In this document: one piece after another, positions 29,520 to 45,700 of the stretch
How the letters are laid out: every line of letters starts with the position of its first letter
Position numbering within the stretch: the stretch's first letter is position 1
Origin: Tubulanus polymorphus
Taxonomy: Eukaryota; Nemertea; Palaeonemertea; Tubulaniformes; Tubulanidae
NCBI RefSeq assembly: GCF_964204645.1
Contig: NC_134030.1
Span: 8,368,278-8,432,277, forward strand
Direction: 5' to 3'
Length of the DNA stretch: 64,000 nucleotides
Program-made: the position numbers and the translations under genes
Notes under the pieces: model-generated
Database searches by the model: none
What the model was told of the DNA's origin: nothing
What the model saw: only the letters and a program-made list of their open reading frames with translations

Positions 29520-29621
29520 CCAGTTCAGAAGTTATTAGTTACATTTCGCTCTATGTAGAGAGTAAACCGATTTTTACCGTGGTTATTAACCGTTAAATCT
29601 AACTCGAAATTTCTGAACTGG
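29520..29621. mobile_element. Foldback element, CCAGTT family
   Basis: Perfect ends CCAGTTCAGAA and TTCTGAACTGG bound 102 bp. Confidence 0.75.
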
Positions 29622-29663
29622 TTCCTCCTGGTTAAAGTCATTTATCAAGTATGACACAAGCAT

Positions 29664-29690
29664 AATATATATATATATATATATATATAT
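29664..29690. repeat. (TA)n microsatellite
   Basis: About thirteen TA units. Confidence 0.95.
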
Positions 29691-30153
29691 AGATATATTG
29701 AATATGAGCAATAGTTATTCACTTCTGAACTTGCTACAAAAATATATCGAAACCCGCTCAAATTGGCGAAAATATGAACAAAGTTAGGCGAGAATCCGCT
29801 AATTCAGTTGCCTTGAATCTTTCTGATTAAAATGAACAGGTTTTAATTGAATCGTTGCTCAATAAGAGATTTTCTGTAGTGTCGGCAGCCGTTGAGACAC
29901 GGAAGTGCGGTGAACACTGATATATTGTCTAATGATTGTCTAATGTGTTTTCATATAAATTCTATTAATTGAAGCACTAATTTTTTCTCTGACTTGAATG
30001 TTTGAGACATGATAATAAATAATTAAATAAAAATCCGGTTGCATCTGAAAAAGACCTTGCGAACGTTGTTTTTGTTTCTATGAATGTGGACGTTTCGATC
30101 CGATGACCTCAGTCTCCTAATCGTTTCCTAATCATCCTCGCTTGCAAACCCCG

Positions 30154-30381
30154 GCAAGCATTTCCGAGCACGAAGAAAATATCGAAAAGATGATACGAGC
30201 ACTGATGTGTAATGCGAGTATTCTATTTTTACCAGATTTTCGTTCCGATTTTTCCGACGACGCACAAGGTGACGAGAAACGCGGTTTAATTTTAGAATGG
30301 CCCAACGGATATTGCTGTTATAATGTCGTCTGTCTAGAATCTAGATCACTAAGAATCGGTGTAAATCCGGTTTCGAACTAA
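30154..30381 (+). CDS. Orphan open frame, possible terminal exon
   Basis: A 75-codon open frame follows an AG at 30152-30153 and ends in TAA. The peptide has balanced composition (for example ENIEKMIRALMCNASILFLP, then LILEWPNGYCCYNVVCLESR) and codon use similar to real exons here. No domain was recognised and no upstream partner exon was found in 18.5-30 kb. It may be the 3' exon of a plus-strand gene, a decayed gene fragment or chance. Confidence 0.2.
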   Translation, partial: ASISEHEENIEKMIRALMCNASILFLPDFRSDFSDDAQGDEKRGLILEWPNGYCCYNVVCLESRSLRIGVNPVSN

Positions 30382-30438
30382 AAGACACCTTCGTGTATCC
30401 AGTCTATAGAGGCTAAGAATTTCCATTTATCCACAATA

Positions 30439-30609
30439 CAATGAAACCTCGTTATAACGAACTCGGAGGGACATTCATCGGATATAACAGATATAGAATT
30501 TCGTCTCTAGTTATAAAATCTAATTAATTACACACTGGATATAGCGAACTATCGGGTTTATAACGAACATACTTTCAGGTCCTGTGTTCGTTGTAACGAG
30601 GTTACACTG
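30439..30609. mobile_element. MITE with TA target duplication, AACCTCGTTA type
   Basis: Ends CAATGAAACCTCGTTATAAC and GTTGTAACGAGGTTACACTG are inverted, and TA flanks both sides (30437-30438 and 30610-30611). The ACCTCGTTATAACGAAC-like end and TA duplication fit Tc1/mariner or pogo/Tigger non-autonomous elements. Confidence 0.8.
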
Positions 30610-30801
30610 TAATAATTCATTGATATTCATAACTCACACAGAAAAGCATATTAACAAGTTGACGAAATACAGGTATATAATTATGATTTTTATAGATTGA
30701 TATTTCATAATGCTCAAATACAAAAGTCATAGTTATTTTGCTCAGCCATGGTCTAATTTCAGTTCAATGTGCCGGTTGTTCATTCGCAAATTTCACTACA
30801 T

Positions 30802-31336
30802 TCAGCATTTCAACAATCCGCTCTGTGGAACACTGATGCTCACCTATAGAAGTAAGAAAGTAAAAATGAGTGACTTGATTCATTCCAAAAGTTATTCAAT
30901 CCTGTAAGAAAGTTATGCGTCTATCCATACGGCTTTAATCATAGTCAATTTAGGAAATTAAATACAGCAGACTTCGCTCAAGTCGGATCCCTTTGGACTG
31001 TCTAAAAATGTGTCCGACTTGAGTGACATCCGAGTTATGTATTTCATATAGTGTCACAAAAAATATTCATAAAAACATCCGAGTCGATCGGATCTGACTT
31101 GAGCTGAGACTACATCGAGTTTGTTAGAGCTTACTGATTTCACTTCGCAGTATTCATGGACGCCTTCTTTGCCACTGATGAAACAAAAGGAAATACAAGT
31201 TTATGACCAAATGACGAGAGCACGAATTTAAGTAAAAACAATTGATACGGATACGTACTATTCGCGACCAATTCCAGATTGTTTGTAGCCACCAAACGGC
31301 AACCCGAGCCCGCTACCACTACTTAGCGAGTTTACA
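30802..31336 (-). CDS. Duplicated C-terminal exon cassette B of the ALDH1-type gene
   Basis: Three exons (31259..31336, 31135..31174, 30802..30843) repeat the layout of exons 12-14 of the ALDH gene: same phases, intact acceptors and donors, and an in-frame stop. Joined to exon 11 (32472..32629) they also give 497 residues. Exon 12B encodes LGLPFGGYKQSGIGREY, closer to the family consensus than cassette A (GLPFGGYKQSGNARDY). Exon 13B encodes GKEGVHEYCEVKS against GFEGVTEYCEVKS in A. Exon 14B encodes VSISVPQSGLLKC against VSISFPKDELCCSK in A. No second copy of the upstream exons is present, so these are most simply alternative 3' ends of one gene rather than part of a second gene. A poly(A) signal for this end was not identified with certainty. 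Confidence 0.8.
30965..31113. mobile_element. MITE with CGCTCAAGTC ends
   Basis: Left CAGCAGACTTCGCTCAAGTC and right GACTTGAGCTGAGACTACA are inverted, and TA precedes the left end. It lies between ALDH exons 13B and 14B. A fragment of the same end is at 13007-13026. Confidence 0.7.
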
Positions 31337-31704
31337 CTGAAATTAGAGAAAATAGATATTTGATTCACTTCGATGGGTGCAACAACAAGGTTGCTTCTTA
31401 CACGGCGGTTCAAAAATGTCAAATGATGAACCAGATCATATAAAACTATACGCACCTGTAAACTGAATAATTAAGAGGAATAGGACTGAAATTGCGGATT
31501 TATGAATTTGATTTTGGTGAATATTGGAGGAGGTTATCTTTGAGAGTAGTGCAAAAGGATAAGAAAGTAACAAGACATTGATTAGATATCACGTTGTTTT
31601 ATTGAACTGATGATATGAAGCATTGGAGTTGACAAAAGCAGGATTCATCACGTATGTTGATTGATATTAGTATCCATCTCAATCTTTATTCGTTCGTTGT
31701 TTCT

Positions 31705-36600
<4,896 letters not shown>

Positions 36601-38847
36601 GATCCCGCAGTGTTCTTGTCGCGTCTTCACCGATCTGTCGTCCCGTGTCGTGTGATAGATAGATAAAGTCCTGGATCAGACGTCGACCTAAATCAAACAA
36701 CAACGCGGCGATGATTGTCGCACGTTATTCGAACTTTGTCCTTTGCTACTATATCGTTCAGCTAGCTGGTGTGCTAGCTAAAATCCCCAGTGCACCAGTG
36801 TGGTGGTTTGGAGAACCATTAGTGCGGGAGACTGGGAGGAACTCTATGTTTTATTACATGTTTTTGGGGAAAATGAGGCTTTACGGACAGGTCCTGAACC
36901 ACCGTTATCAGAGCCCAAGTTCGACGGTTCCTAACGCCATAGAGCCAACGCTTTCGAAATGGTGTGCGTTCACCCTGGGCCATACGTGTGGCTCAAAGGC
37001 GCGCGAACTATACCACTGCACTTTTACTCGAGATCTTTCTATAAGCATTAAATACAAGTTGAACACTGAGTGTGTTCTTGGTTTCTGGCATAAGGCCCTG
37101 TTTGCATTGATATGCTGCCAGTTTTCAATGGACTTTGAAGCATTCAATATACTATAGCGCACGGTTGTTATGTGCTGGGACATTATCGACATAAATACAC
37201 CGCACTAGCTGAGTACAGCTTGCTGTGTGTGGAAAGGCTGGTGAACGGCGGCTACAATACTGAGGGTCTCTACGACCGCCTTTTGCCGACGGATGGACGT
37301 AGATTCAACTAGATTGCGTCTATAGAATCTTGTTTTAGGTAAGTAGGATATAGAATAGATATTTTATTAGTATGGATGAAGCATGCTGCCCAGCGCCACT
37401 GCCACTTCTATTACAGGCATGTAGAGTGCTTTGCAGAAACAACTCACCTACTTGCTGCTGATGCTGCCGCTGCTGCCGCTGCTGCTGCTGATGTTGCTCA
37501 TTGAAAGTGTTTACGAAGTGCTGCGGTGAAATTCATATTTTCTATGCAGAGTCCGTGATATCATTAAACGATAAACTGTGATTCACGATTGTTTCATAAA
37601 ACTGGTTTTCAAAAATTTGTTTTAATGTGAAACGATTAGGTTTTAGTTCAAGTGACTGTTATAGATAGAATTCACACCATATTTCCTGCAAGGATAACTG
37701 AATTTCCAATCACATCGTAGTGTTTTTAGGATTAGGGACCTGTACTTATGTCACTGAAAGTGCTATTCATGGTTTGTTCATATTTGAAACTGGATGGTCG
37801 CACAGGTTAATTGAATGTATATGTTCTGCTTTCATATGGGAATTAAGGATTGGTACATTATAAAGTGAAATTCATATCCGTTAGATTAACGTGCTCCCCT
37901 CACTCATACTCACAACTATATCGAGAACCGAGCGGTTAATGACTGTCAATGTTTAATGAACGTGAATACGACTAGTTCATCAAATGTACGCATAATTACC
38001 GCAACAGCCTGGTTTTTTTATTCATGTGGCAGATGTTTGGTAAACCCATGAAAACGCTCCCAATCTATAGAGGAAGGAGCTTTTGATTATGTCGAGGGTT
38101 GTTGATATGGGGATCAGAAATTACAAGTCATAACTTGGTGAATGTGTAAATGGGCAATACCGGCAAAGAACGGGTTTTATTATCGAACTTGAGATGGGAA
38201 AATGCTTTTGTTAAGATTCCTGTTGGAGAATGAATAACAGTAAAAGTCCTTTAATAACGCCACCGTTGGAACCGACGAAATACAGTCTACCCCGATATAC
38301 GCCTTCCCTTATACCGCCATCCCCGCATACCGCCAGGTTTTCTCAATGTACATCTCAATACTAATACATATAGTGAAACACTGATATACCGCAATACTCT
38401 CTAAAACGCCAAAATCTTCTGCACCGATGTGGGCGGTATGTAGGGGGTTGACTGTATATGGCGTTATAACGAATTTGGCGTCATAAAGAAAGGTATTTCA
38501 CTTGAATTTGAGTTCGATTGCGTACTGAATAATGTTGGTCTTGTGCGCAGTAGCATTAAAGAGACAAAATTGTTTATTGGCTTAGCCGAAGCCATGTCCC
38601 ATCCATTCCAATTCTTTAGATTCTATGTGCCCCAACGGGGCGACAGCAGAACAGGATCGTTATCCACGTTAACACAAATCTACAAATGGTCATAGAACAA
38701 TCCGAGAATTACACGAGCATCATTCGGGAAAAGTTATTTTCAAGGGCTAATTTAATTTGGTTTCTGTTGTCGGCGGATATTTTACTTACGAGATTTTCCT
38801 TTCAACTCTGTTTCAGAAGCCAGTGATCCAATAAACCATCCAACAAG
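36601..38847. other. Divergent spacer between the ALDH and SLC35E-type genes
   Basis: The two genes are transcribed away from each other, so both promoters should lie here. A 148-codon frame at 36711-37157 has no recognised product. A CTG-rich run lies at 37455-37500 and a TA-flanked MITE at 38283-38454. A noncoding first exon of the transporter gene is expected. Confidence 0.55.
38283..38454. mobile_element. MITE with TA target duplication, ATACCGCC type
   Basis: CAGTCTACCCCGATATACCG at the left and CGGTATGTAGGGGGTTGACTG at the right (shown here as its last 21 minus the first base: GGTATGTAGGGGGTTGACTG) are inverted. TA flanks both ends (38281-38282, 38455-38456). Internal ATACCGCC and ACGCC phrases recur. 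Tc1/mariner or pogo-like by its TA duplication. Confidence 0.8.
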
Positions 38848-40298
38848 ATGACGATCATTAGCAGAATTTCCGTCAAACCCGAAAACTACTTCGCGTCAAC
38901 ATCGAAGGGGTATACCAGTCGTCAACGCGCTGTCCGAAGTATCAACCGCCAACGGAATTCGACTGCTTCGTCAACTAAAGAGCAACCAGTCGATAGGCCA
39001 GTGAAGAAACCCTCGCAACTCCATGAACCTTCAAGCCGTCCCAGTTTACAGTTAATACTCAGCGTTCTTGTCTGGTTTATTTGCGATATGAGCACCAGTA
39101 ACCTCAACAAATTCGTCTACACTCGCTACAACTTCCCGTATCCTTTCTCGTTCACGTGCATTCAAGTCTTGATTACGATAGCCATGACGACAGTACTCCT
39201 GCATCTGACACCGATGTCGAAACACATGAAATCGGCCGGCAAGATCTCGTCAAAGACGATTTGGAAGTTGGTACTTCTCGGCGGGGCTTCTTGTTTCGGT
39301 AACGTGTTCGGGAAAATGGCGACGAAGACGATTACCGTGACGTTACTGAAAACCGTTACAGCAGCGCGTCCTGCAGTGACGTTGCTACTGTCGGCTCTAA
39401 TCACCGGTCGTCACGGAAACGGACTGATGAAGATGGCTTTATTTCCAGTTTGTGCTGGTACGATTATGTGTGTTTGCGGCGATATGAATTTTCACATTGT
39501 CGGAGTGTTGGCTGCCATCGGGGCTGTCACTATGAGAAGTCTGAAGTCTTTGTTACAGGGCAAGTAGAATTTCATCAATGATCAATCTCAGTTTTAATAC
39601 TTCAACGATGTGCTTATGCTTCGTTTAGTCCGGCCACATCCTAATGTATATTTCAACTTTGCTTGCGAGGACATCGGGTGGCCTAGCTCAGTCAGTTTTG
39701 GTGGTACATACCTGATATAGGCCTTTAAAGGACCAGAATGAACTGTCAGTTGAACTAAAATATAGTTTGATCCATTTTACACTGTATTGAAGTAGACACT
39801 TGACGTTCCGATGGACGGGTTATTGTTCGTGGAATACTCATAAAGTTAATTGCCTATAAAATTTTAATCAGTTCTTATTCGATTTGTGCATTTTTAGGTA
39901 TTCTACTAGCGGACGATAAGATACCATCCATATTGCTGTTATATCGCGTGTCATTCCCGAGTCTGGCTATCATTTCCACGACGGTGCTGTTCAAAGAACC
40001 AGCCGCTTTGACGGACACTGCCACCTTCAGCAACGTGGAACTCCTCGGGGTACTCGTACTGACCGGCATCTTGGGCGCGACTACAAACCTCGTCGTCATG
40101 ATGGTGACGTCAATGACCAACTACATGACTCAGTCGGTGTTGTCGAACGTCGTTATCATAATGAATATTTTAGCCTCAGTTATCTTATTTCGCAATCCTC
40201 TCACGCCAGTAAGCGCATTCGGTATCTGTATTGTATTTTCCGGAGTAATATTATATAATTATGGCAACAGAATATATAAGAGTAAATCATCGCGATAG
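38848..40298 (+). CDS. SLC35E-type (triose-phosphate/nucleotide-sugar transporter family) membrane protein
   Basis: Two coding exons, 38848..39559 and 39898..40298, give 370 residues. An N-terminal region of about 65 basic and Ser-rich residues precedes several hydrophobic segments (LILSVLVWFICDMSTSNLNK, IQVLITIAMTTVLLHL, FPVCAGTIMCVCGD, VLVLTGILGATTNLVVMMVT, AFGICIVFSGVILYNYGNRI). The pattern and the motifs LNK, VTLLKTVTAARPAVT and LRSLKS-like MRSLKSLLQG fit the TPT domain of the drug/metabolite transporter superfamily, closest by eye to SLC35E4 or other SLC35E members. These are Golgi or ER antiporters, many without a known substrate. The join uses a GC donor (GCAAGT at 39560); the GT four bases on would cause a stop. 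The start ATG follows an acceptor at 38815-38816, so a noncoding first exon lies upstream. AATAAA is at 40521-40526. Confidence 0.87.
39676..39740 (+). mobile_element. tRNA-like SINE head fragment in the GC-AG intron
   Basis: GGTGGCCTAGCTCAGTCAG resembles a tRNA 5' end with an A box; no B box follows, so it is a truncated SINE head or a coincidence. Confidence 0.35.
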
Positions 40299-40316
40299 TG
40301 AGTAAAACGTAGTTCT

Positions 40317-40428
40317 GGGACCAGTTACATGGAAATTCTAAACTCAAGCTTTTGGTTTTATTGTTTTTCAATGTTTTTCAATGCCAGTTGCAACCGCTTA
40401 AGCTTAAACATTTTCATGGAACCGGACC
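40317..40428. mobile_element. Foldback element, GGACCAGTT family
   Basis: GGGACCAGTTACATGGAAAT and TTTTCATGGAACCGGACC are imperfect inverted ends. It begins only about 20 bp after the transporter stop codon, so it forms part of that 3' UTR. Confidence 0.65.
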
Positions 40429-40520
40429 TTGCTGATCGTTAAGGATGATTGAATTATATCGTTATATGGGACTCAAACCGCATGTCTTTCAAATCGGATG
40501 TATAATTTGTTTACGGCTAC

Positions 40521-40526
40521 AATAAA
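40521..40526 (+). promoter_or_regulatory. Poly(A) signal of the SLC35E-type gene
   Basis: AATAAA 223 bases after the stop codon. Confidence 0.6.
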
Positions 40527-42772
40527 TTTATCGTTTATATATGTGAAAAATGTCGTCTTCAGTTGAAGTAGGTGGTCTCAGAGCGGCTGTCATAACATGG
40601 GTAGGCCCGTGAAACGTGGGTGAACATCAATCCCGAAGGGCAGTTAAATCAAACTAGGGTCGAGATAACCTGGTGGTGGAAAAATAATTTCAATTTACTT
40701 TATCGGCTGAGGAGTTCTGCCGAACTCCTCTAAGAACAGTTTAGGCCATGCTCCGGGCGCCGCTCCTCCGTCACCACGTCTCATCACCATCCTCTACCTT
40801 CCCACCTGTATGCGCGATCGCAGATTAGATGCAGTATCCTCCTTGATAGATGATAGTAAAGTAAGAGACAGCCTGACGCCTTTCAAGTTCAAAACACTTC
40901 GGCTTGGACGCGGCTTTACGTTAACAAAAACGAATCAGTCGATAATGAATTAGATGACAGATATTTTGCTATAAATAAGTGAATAAATCAATCGATAATA
41001 ATAAAAACTAATTTGTTTACCACTACTAGTAATCATCGCGCTTTACATGAAACCACAAAATTATTAAAATGCCATTGCAAAACAAGAACATAAAACACTG
41101 AAACAGTAGACATTATTCAATTAATGGTAAAAAGCTTTCCTAGAAAGACGTTTTGAGGTAGGTCTATTCGTTTAAAAGTAGACGGATTGCCGAATAAACA
41201 TTCCACGGGGCGTTATACTTCATATAGAAAGTAGGCCAGCATCTTCTGGTCTGCCAACTGCGTTCACCATTTGAGGAAATTTACGTTCATTTTATATAAT
41301 TAAGTCGGTTGATGTTTTTTTGTATTTAATTACGTAGTAACCGTCGGTAAATGGTAAACAAACTTCGTTGCAACCAAGGGTCTGAAAACGACCAGGTAGC
41401 TATATCGGTATGTGGAAATTACACCCGCCAGCCCCCTGGTTGGGCCGGTGCGCCCTAAATGCACCCACCCATGTCACCAGTCTTGCCAACTTGGTTTTAT
41501 AGACCGGTTTTAACTTAAATCTGTGCGGGCTATCTTTATATCCATGTTTTTACCATACGTCAGTCATTAGATGTATATATGGTCCTCTGTTTATTTTGAG
41601 GACCCTCAGTTCGAAGTATACTGTGGCAGTCGGTGCGATAGAGTTCATTTACCGTACAGTGCTGCCATCTAGCAATGTTGCGCGCGGCGCCACCTCGTGC
41701 AAAATTCGTCCATCACTTCCGTTCCAATTCCTGCTGTTACGAAGACGAGAAAATTTTACTTTCTCCTGTTTTAAATTAGTTCTAAACAGAATTTCTGGTA
41801 GGTTCGGTGGTTAGTTGAGTTTTATTTAAAGGCTGTTAACACGCGCGTTGCATTAGACAAACTGTAACTGTTATAAAATCGCTAAATTTTCAACAAATCT
41901 GTTTTTGTCATATGACATGTGTCTCGATTCGGCTCGAATTTTTCTGTTGTGTGTCAGTCAGTCGGTGTGTGGCGTAACTTGTGCTTCGAAAAAGAAATAA
42001 GGTCATTTTAACTGCAGTAGATAAGCAGTCTATTTAGTATTAGAAATAGATGGTTTGTTGATTTGTTGTATGTGGTTATTCTAATTCTGGTATGCCTAAG
42101 TTGTCAATGTTAATGTATTACTATTAGGCTAGTCACTGAATCGCATTCATTGAATCATTGATTCTCTTGAGGAATAATATGATTGTGTTAGATTCGACAG
42201 TAGTTTTGAGGTTCCCTTATCTCATTAGCTTTGAGTCCAATGCTTGTAACATGTTTAGAATTGATTGTGGATACATTTTCTTTCAAACGATAAAACTACT
42301 AACTATTATACTTTTACTTATTGATATCAATTATACCTTGCCACTTCAGTCCTGCAGAATGGTGACATACCATGAATAGTACTAACTGGTGAATAACGGT
42401 TCCTAATTGAAATGCCAATCTCTGACTTTGGATGGTTTCATTCATCCCCTTGTGTAAAAAAGAGCATTTTCCAGTTTTGATAATGTTAGCAATAATATAT
42501 ATTTCTTAAAGACTGCACTCTTCTGTATACATTTCAGCACAGTTGAAGAGTATACAGGGCTATAAAATTGACCAATTAAAACAGTTAATTGAAATATTGC
42601 TTGTAGAGGAATGTTATAAACTCAGTTTTAAAAGTAATTAAATCAGTGCAGAAAGGCATGGTGCCCATAAAGATTGAGTGTTGCTTTTATTGGTTTAGAA
42701 TCGGGATATCAAAAATACTTTCTGAAAATGAGTGGTATATACCTGTCAATGATGTTTTGTAGAATTGCTTGT

Positions 42773-45700
42773 ATGAGTCAAAAGGCAGCAAAACCTATAC
42801 TATCAGGTCAACGCATCAAGACCAGAAAAAGGGGTAAGAGTTATTCAAGTTATAACACAAAAGACATTGATGAACTTCATTTTGGACTTGAGCATGTATT
42901 TGTCTAGATCTACTTTGTATTGCTTCTAAATAAAACCTGAACTTGTTTTCCCTCTCTCGTGTCGCAGATGAAAAAGATAAGATTAAGCAGGACCCGTCAG
43001 CATTTCGAGACAGTATCATAGAAGGTTTAAATAATGCCGGAAAGGAAGACTTTGAAGCAATCAATCAGTTCCTAGATTCGGCCGGCTCCAAGTTAGACTA
43101 TCGACGTTATGCTGAGCCGCTTTTCGATGTTCTTTTCGCTGGTGGTTTATTAGGTACGTTTTTTTTGTGTTTGTTTTTTGATATTGAAGTTTTTGGGTGT
43201 TACTCATGTTATTTATGTTTAAAACGGTAATGTTTGAATTATTGACTTCTTTTAAAACGTTAAGTAGCCAATATCAATTAAATCAAGAATTCGATTGTGA
43301 CTTGTTTTAGGAAGCAGGACCCAGATAATAATCAATAGGCTATTCTAGCCAATTCATCTTCGTCTGCTTACCTTGTATCCTATTTGGTTATGATAATACC
43401 TCTTAATCGGATAATGAATTCCATCTAATTGATGTGCAATTTTTCAACAGCTCCTGGCGGTGCAGTAATCGAAGACTCCAATGCGGAGAAATCTCGCACT
43501 GAGGTGTGCGTATTCTTTGCTAAGGATGAAGTTGACATACTCAAAGAGTGGTACGATGTAAGTTTCAAGAATATATTTGAAAATTGTCAGGGATGGAATG
43601 CAGCAATAGTGAATTAAAGTTGAAATTGGTTAATTTACATTATACTGGTTTCTAGGTGTTCTGGAAGCTCATCCGTCATTACAAGTATTTGGAAAAGGCG
43701 TTCGAGGAAGAGATGAAGAAGGTGAGTACAGCTTGCCACAGAGTCGATTGCTTTCGGTTATTTCCTGGTCCGAAGCAAGCTAAGGCTACTGCGCGTATGG
43801 CTGTTATATCCGGTACCTTAGCTGATAATGAAATATTCCTAGTATCGGGTACATGATTATATCTGGTGATAGCAAGTTCCATTCTGATATGCATTTACTA
43901 TTTCTGAAAATTGTAGATATTGAAATGCGTGAAAGGCTACACCCCTGAAGAGCGCCTTAAACTGGCGAAAATTTGCGCGTTGTTCTTCAGTAATAATTTG
44001 ATCTCCGCTCAATGTCTGCGTTATTTGCAAGAAGACAATCTTGTCAAAGAAGGTATCGTGAAATTACATCAATTGTATCTCAACAGTACAATGAATTCTG
44101 ACTGCTTTTTACTGGCAGAATGCCTCTCTACCTATATTATGACGTACATACATTGTGTTGATTCGATATTCTCGACTAGGATTCCTGTTGCAGGTCTAAA
44201 CTTAATTTTGACTATTTTTTTTAGGCTTAGCTCTGAAATTTGTCACTGATTTGTTTCACTACTGGATGAAAGAGAAAAAGGACATCAAAGAAATCAAGTC
44301 TACCCTGAAAGCCGGTCAGATGGAAGCTAAGCTGATGGTATTTGTCGTTCACTATACATGCTTGTATTGCTAACAGCTGGTTATATAATCACCTGATGAT
44401 AACTCACTTGGAAACAACTTTTTATTGCTGCATATTAGAACGCTGAAACTACAAATGTTTAATGCATTTATGAAATCCTAGAGTCCTTTCATAATTTAGC
44501 CAGAGGTTGCTTATTGATCAGATCATGAATTTTGATTCTCATTTTACATGCGTGTTCTTAGTCCATTGCGAAATTTTGAATTTCCACGTGCTCATTGAAT
44601 TGCTTTCTTACTTTAATAGAATACAATACAATAGGATCTCTTCAATAGGCTGTCATTTTGCTTGAAAAAGTTCATTCAAACATACACCCGTTAGGTCATC
44701 TATTACTGGTCTTTTATCATCAAACGTCGGCGAGCCTATTGTGCCTAGTTGATGTACGTGATGTCAGGGTTCACAGCAGTTCTTGAAAGTTTTGAAATGG
44801 GAATGGGTAAATTGAAGACCTTTGATATTATGGAGTGAGCTCTAAAATCCTGAAAACATTGTTACCTATCATCATTTCTATGGTGTACAGTATATCAGAT
44901 CATGGAGGGTATATTGTTAGGTCTATACATGTAGTATAGTCTGATGATTTATAATTAACTCAACTCCAATGAAAACAATGATTCTGGACAGTGCAAACAT
45001 AATGGCAATAGATCTGCACTGACAGGGTCCCAACGTATACTTGATTCCTAAACAAGAGCTTCTAAACAACAGAAAATGTTCTTAATGGTGCTTCAAACGC
45101 CTTTGATTAGAGCAAAATGTGTGAAACTCCTTAAATTTTGTGAAATAGGTCATTAGACATTATTGTAGACGTACGGTAATCGGTACAGCTGGGGCCAGGA
45201 ATTATTTTAACCCGATTAGGTAACTAAATTAGAAAATGAGTTGAGTGGTTGGGGTAAAAAGGATAAAGATTTGCTTACAGAACCAGCGAATTGCTCATTA
45301 CCGAGATAAACACTGGGAGGAGTCTACTGTGATTGGGATATAAAAAATAGAGAACATTTCCTTGAATAATGTTTGTGTTCAAATTGACTGTCATTTGCAT
45401 CAGATGCTTATATTTAATTGTAATGAATTTGCTAAATGGTATATTTTTCAATATTTTTTTCATAGAATTTCTTCCCGAGCAATAAACAAACGATCGAACA
45501 TTTTGAGAAACATTTCAAGGAGCATGACCTGGATGCCATCGTCGAGATTCAGGTACACGTGGCTTGCATACACTTTGTTATTGATAACACGCGTGAGGAG
45601 ATATTCAAAGGCTTATTTACCGGTTAACAATTCATATTTTTTCAGCGTTCGTATGAGTTAAATGTGATGAAGAAAAAGCTCAAAGAACACGTTGAGGAAA

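Larger units (their letters stand above)
18518..30801. other. Long AT-rich region between MEIOC and the ALDH gene
   Basis: No convincing gene except a possible orphan frame near 30.2 kb. The first part probably includes the MEIOC 3' UTR (AATAAA at 20221-20226 and near 20893). It contains short (TA), (GAT) and (ATT) runs, one SINE-like piece and several MITEs. Between about 19.3 and 25.1 kb recognisable repeats are rare. Confidence 0.5.
40299..42772. other. Spacer between the SLC35E-type gene and BZW
   Basis: Holds the transporter poly(A) signal (40521-40526), a foldback element (40317-40428), a short perfect hairpin GAGGAGTTCTGCCGAACTCC at about 40709, and the likely BZW promoter with a CpG-richer patch at 41620-41760. 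No coding gene seen. Confidence 0.5.

Noticed and set aside
36711-37157. 148-codon plus-strand frame upstream of the ALDH start
   Set aside because: No recognised domain or clear splice context; overlaps the expected promoter region. Possibly transposon-derived.
43917-44249. Read-through frame beyond BZW exon 5
   Set aside because: The extra residues do not match the family; the GTATCG donor at 44053 and exon 6 at 44225 restore the conserved sequence in phase.
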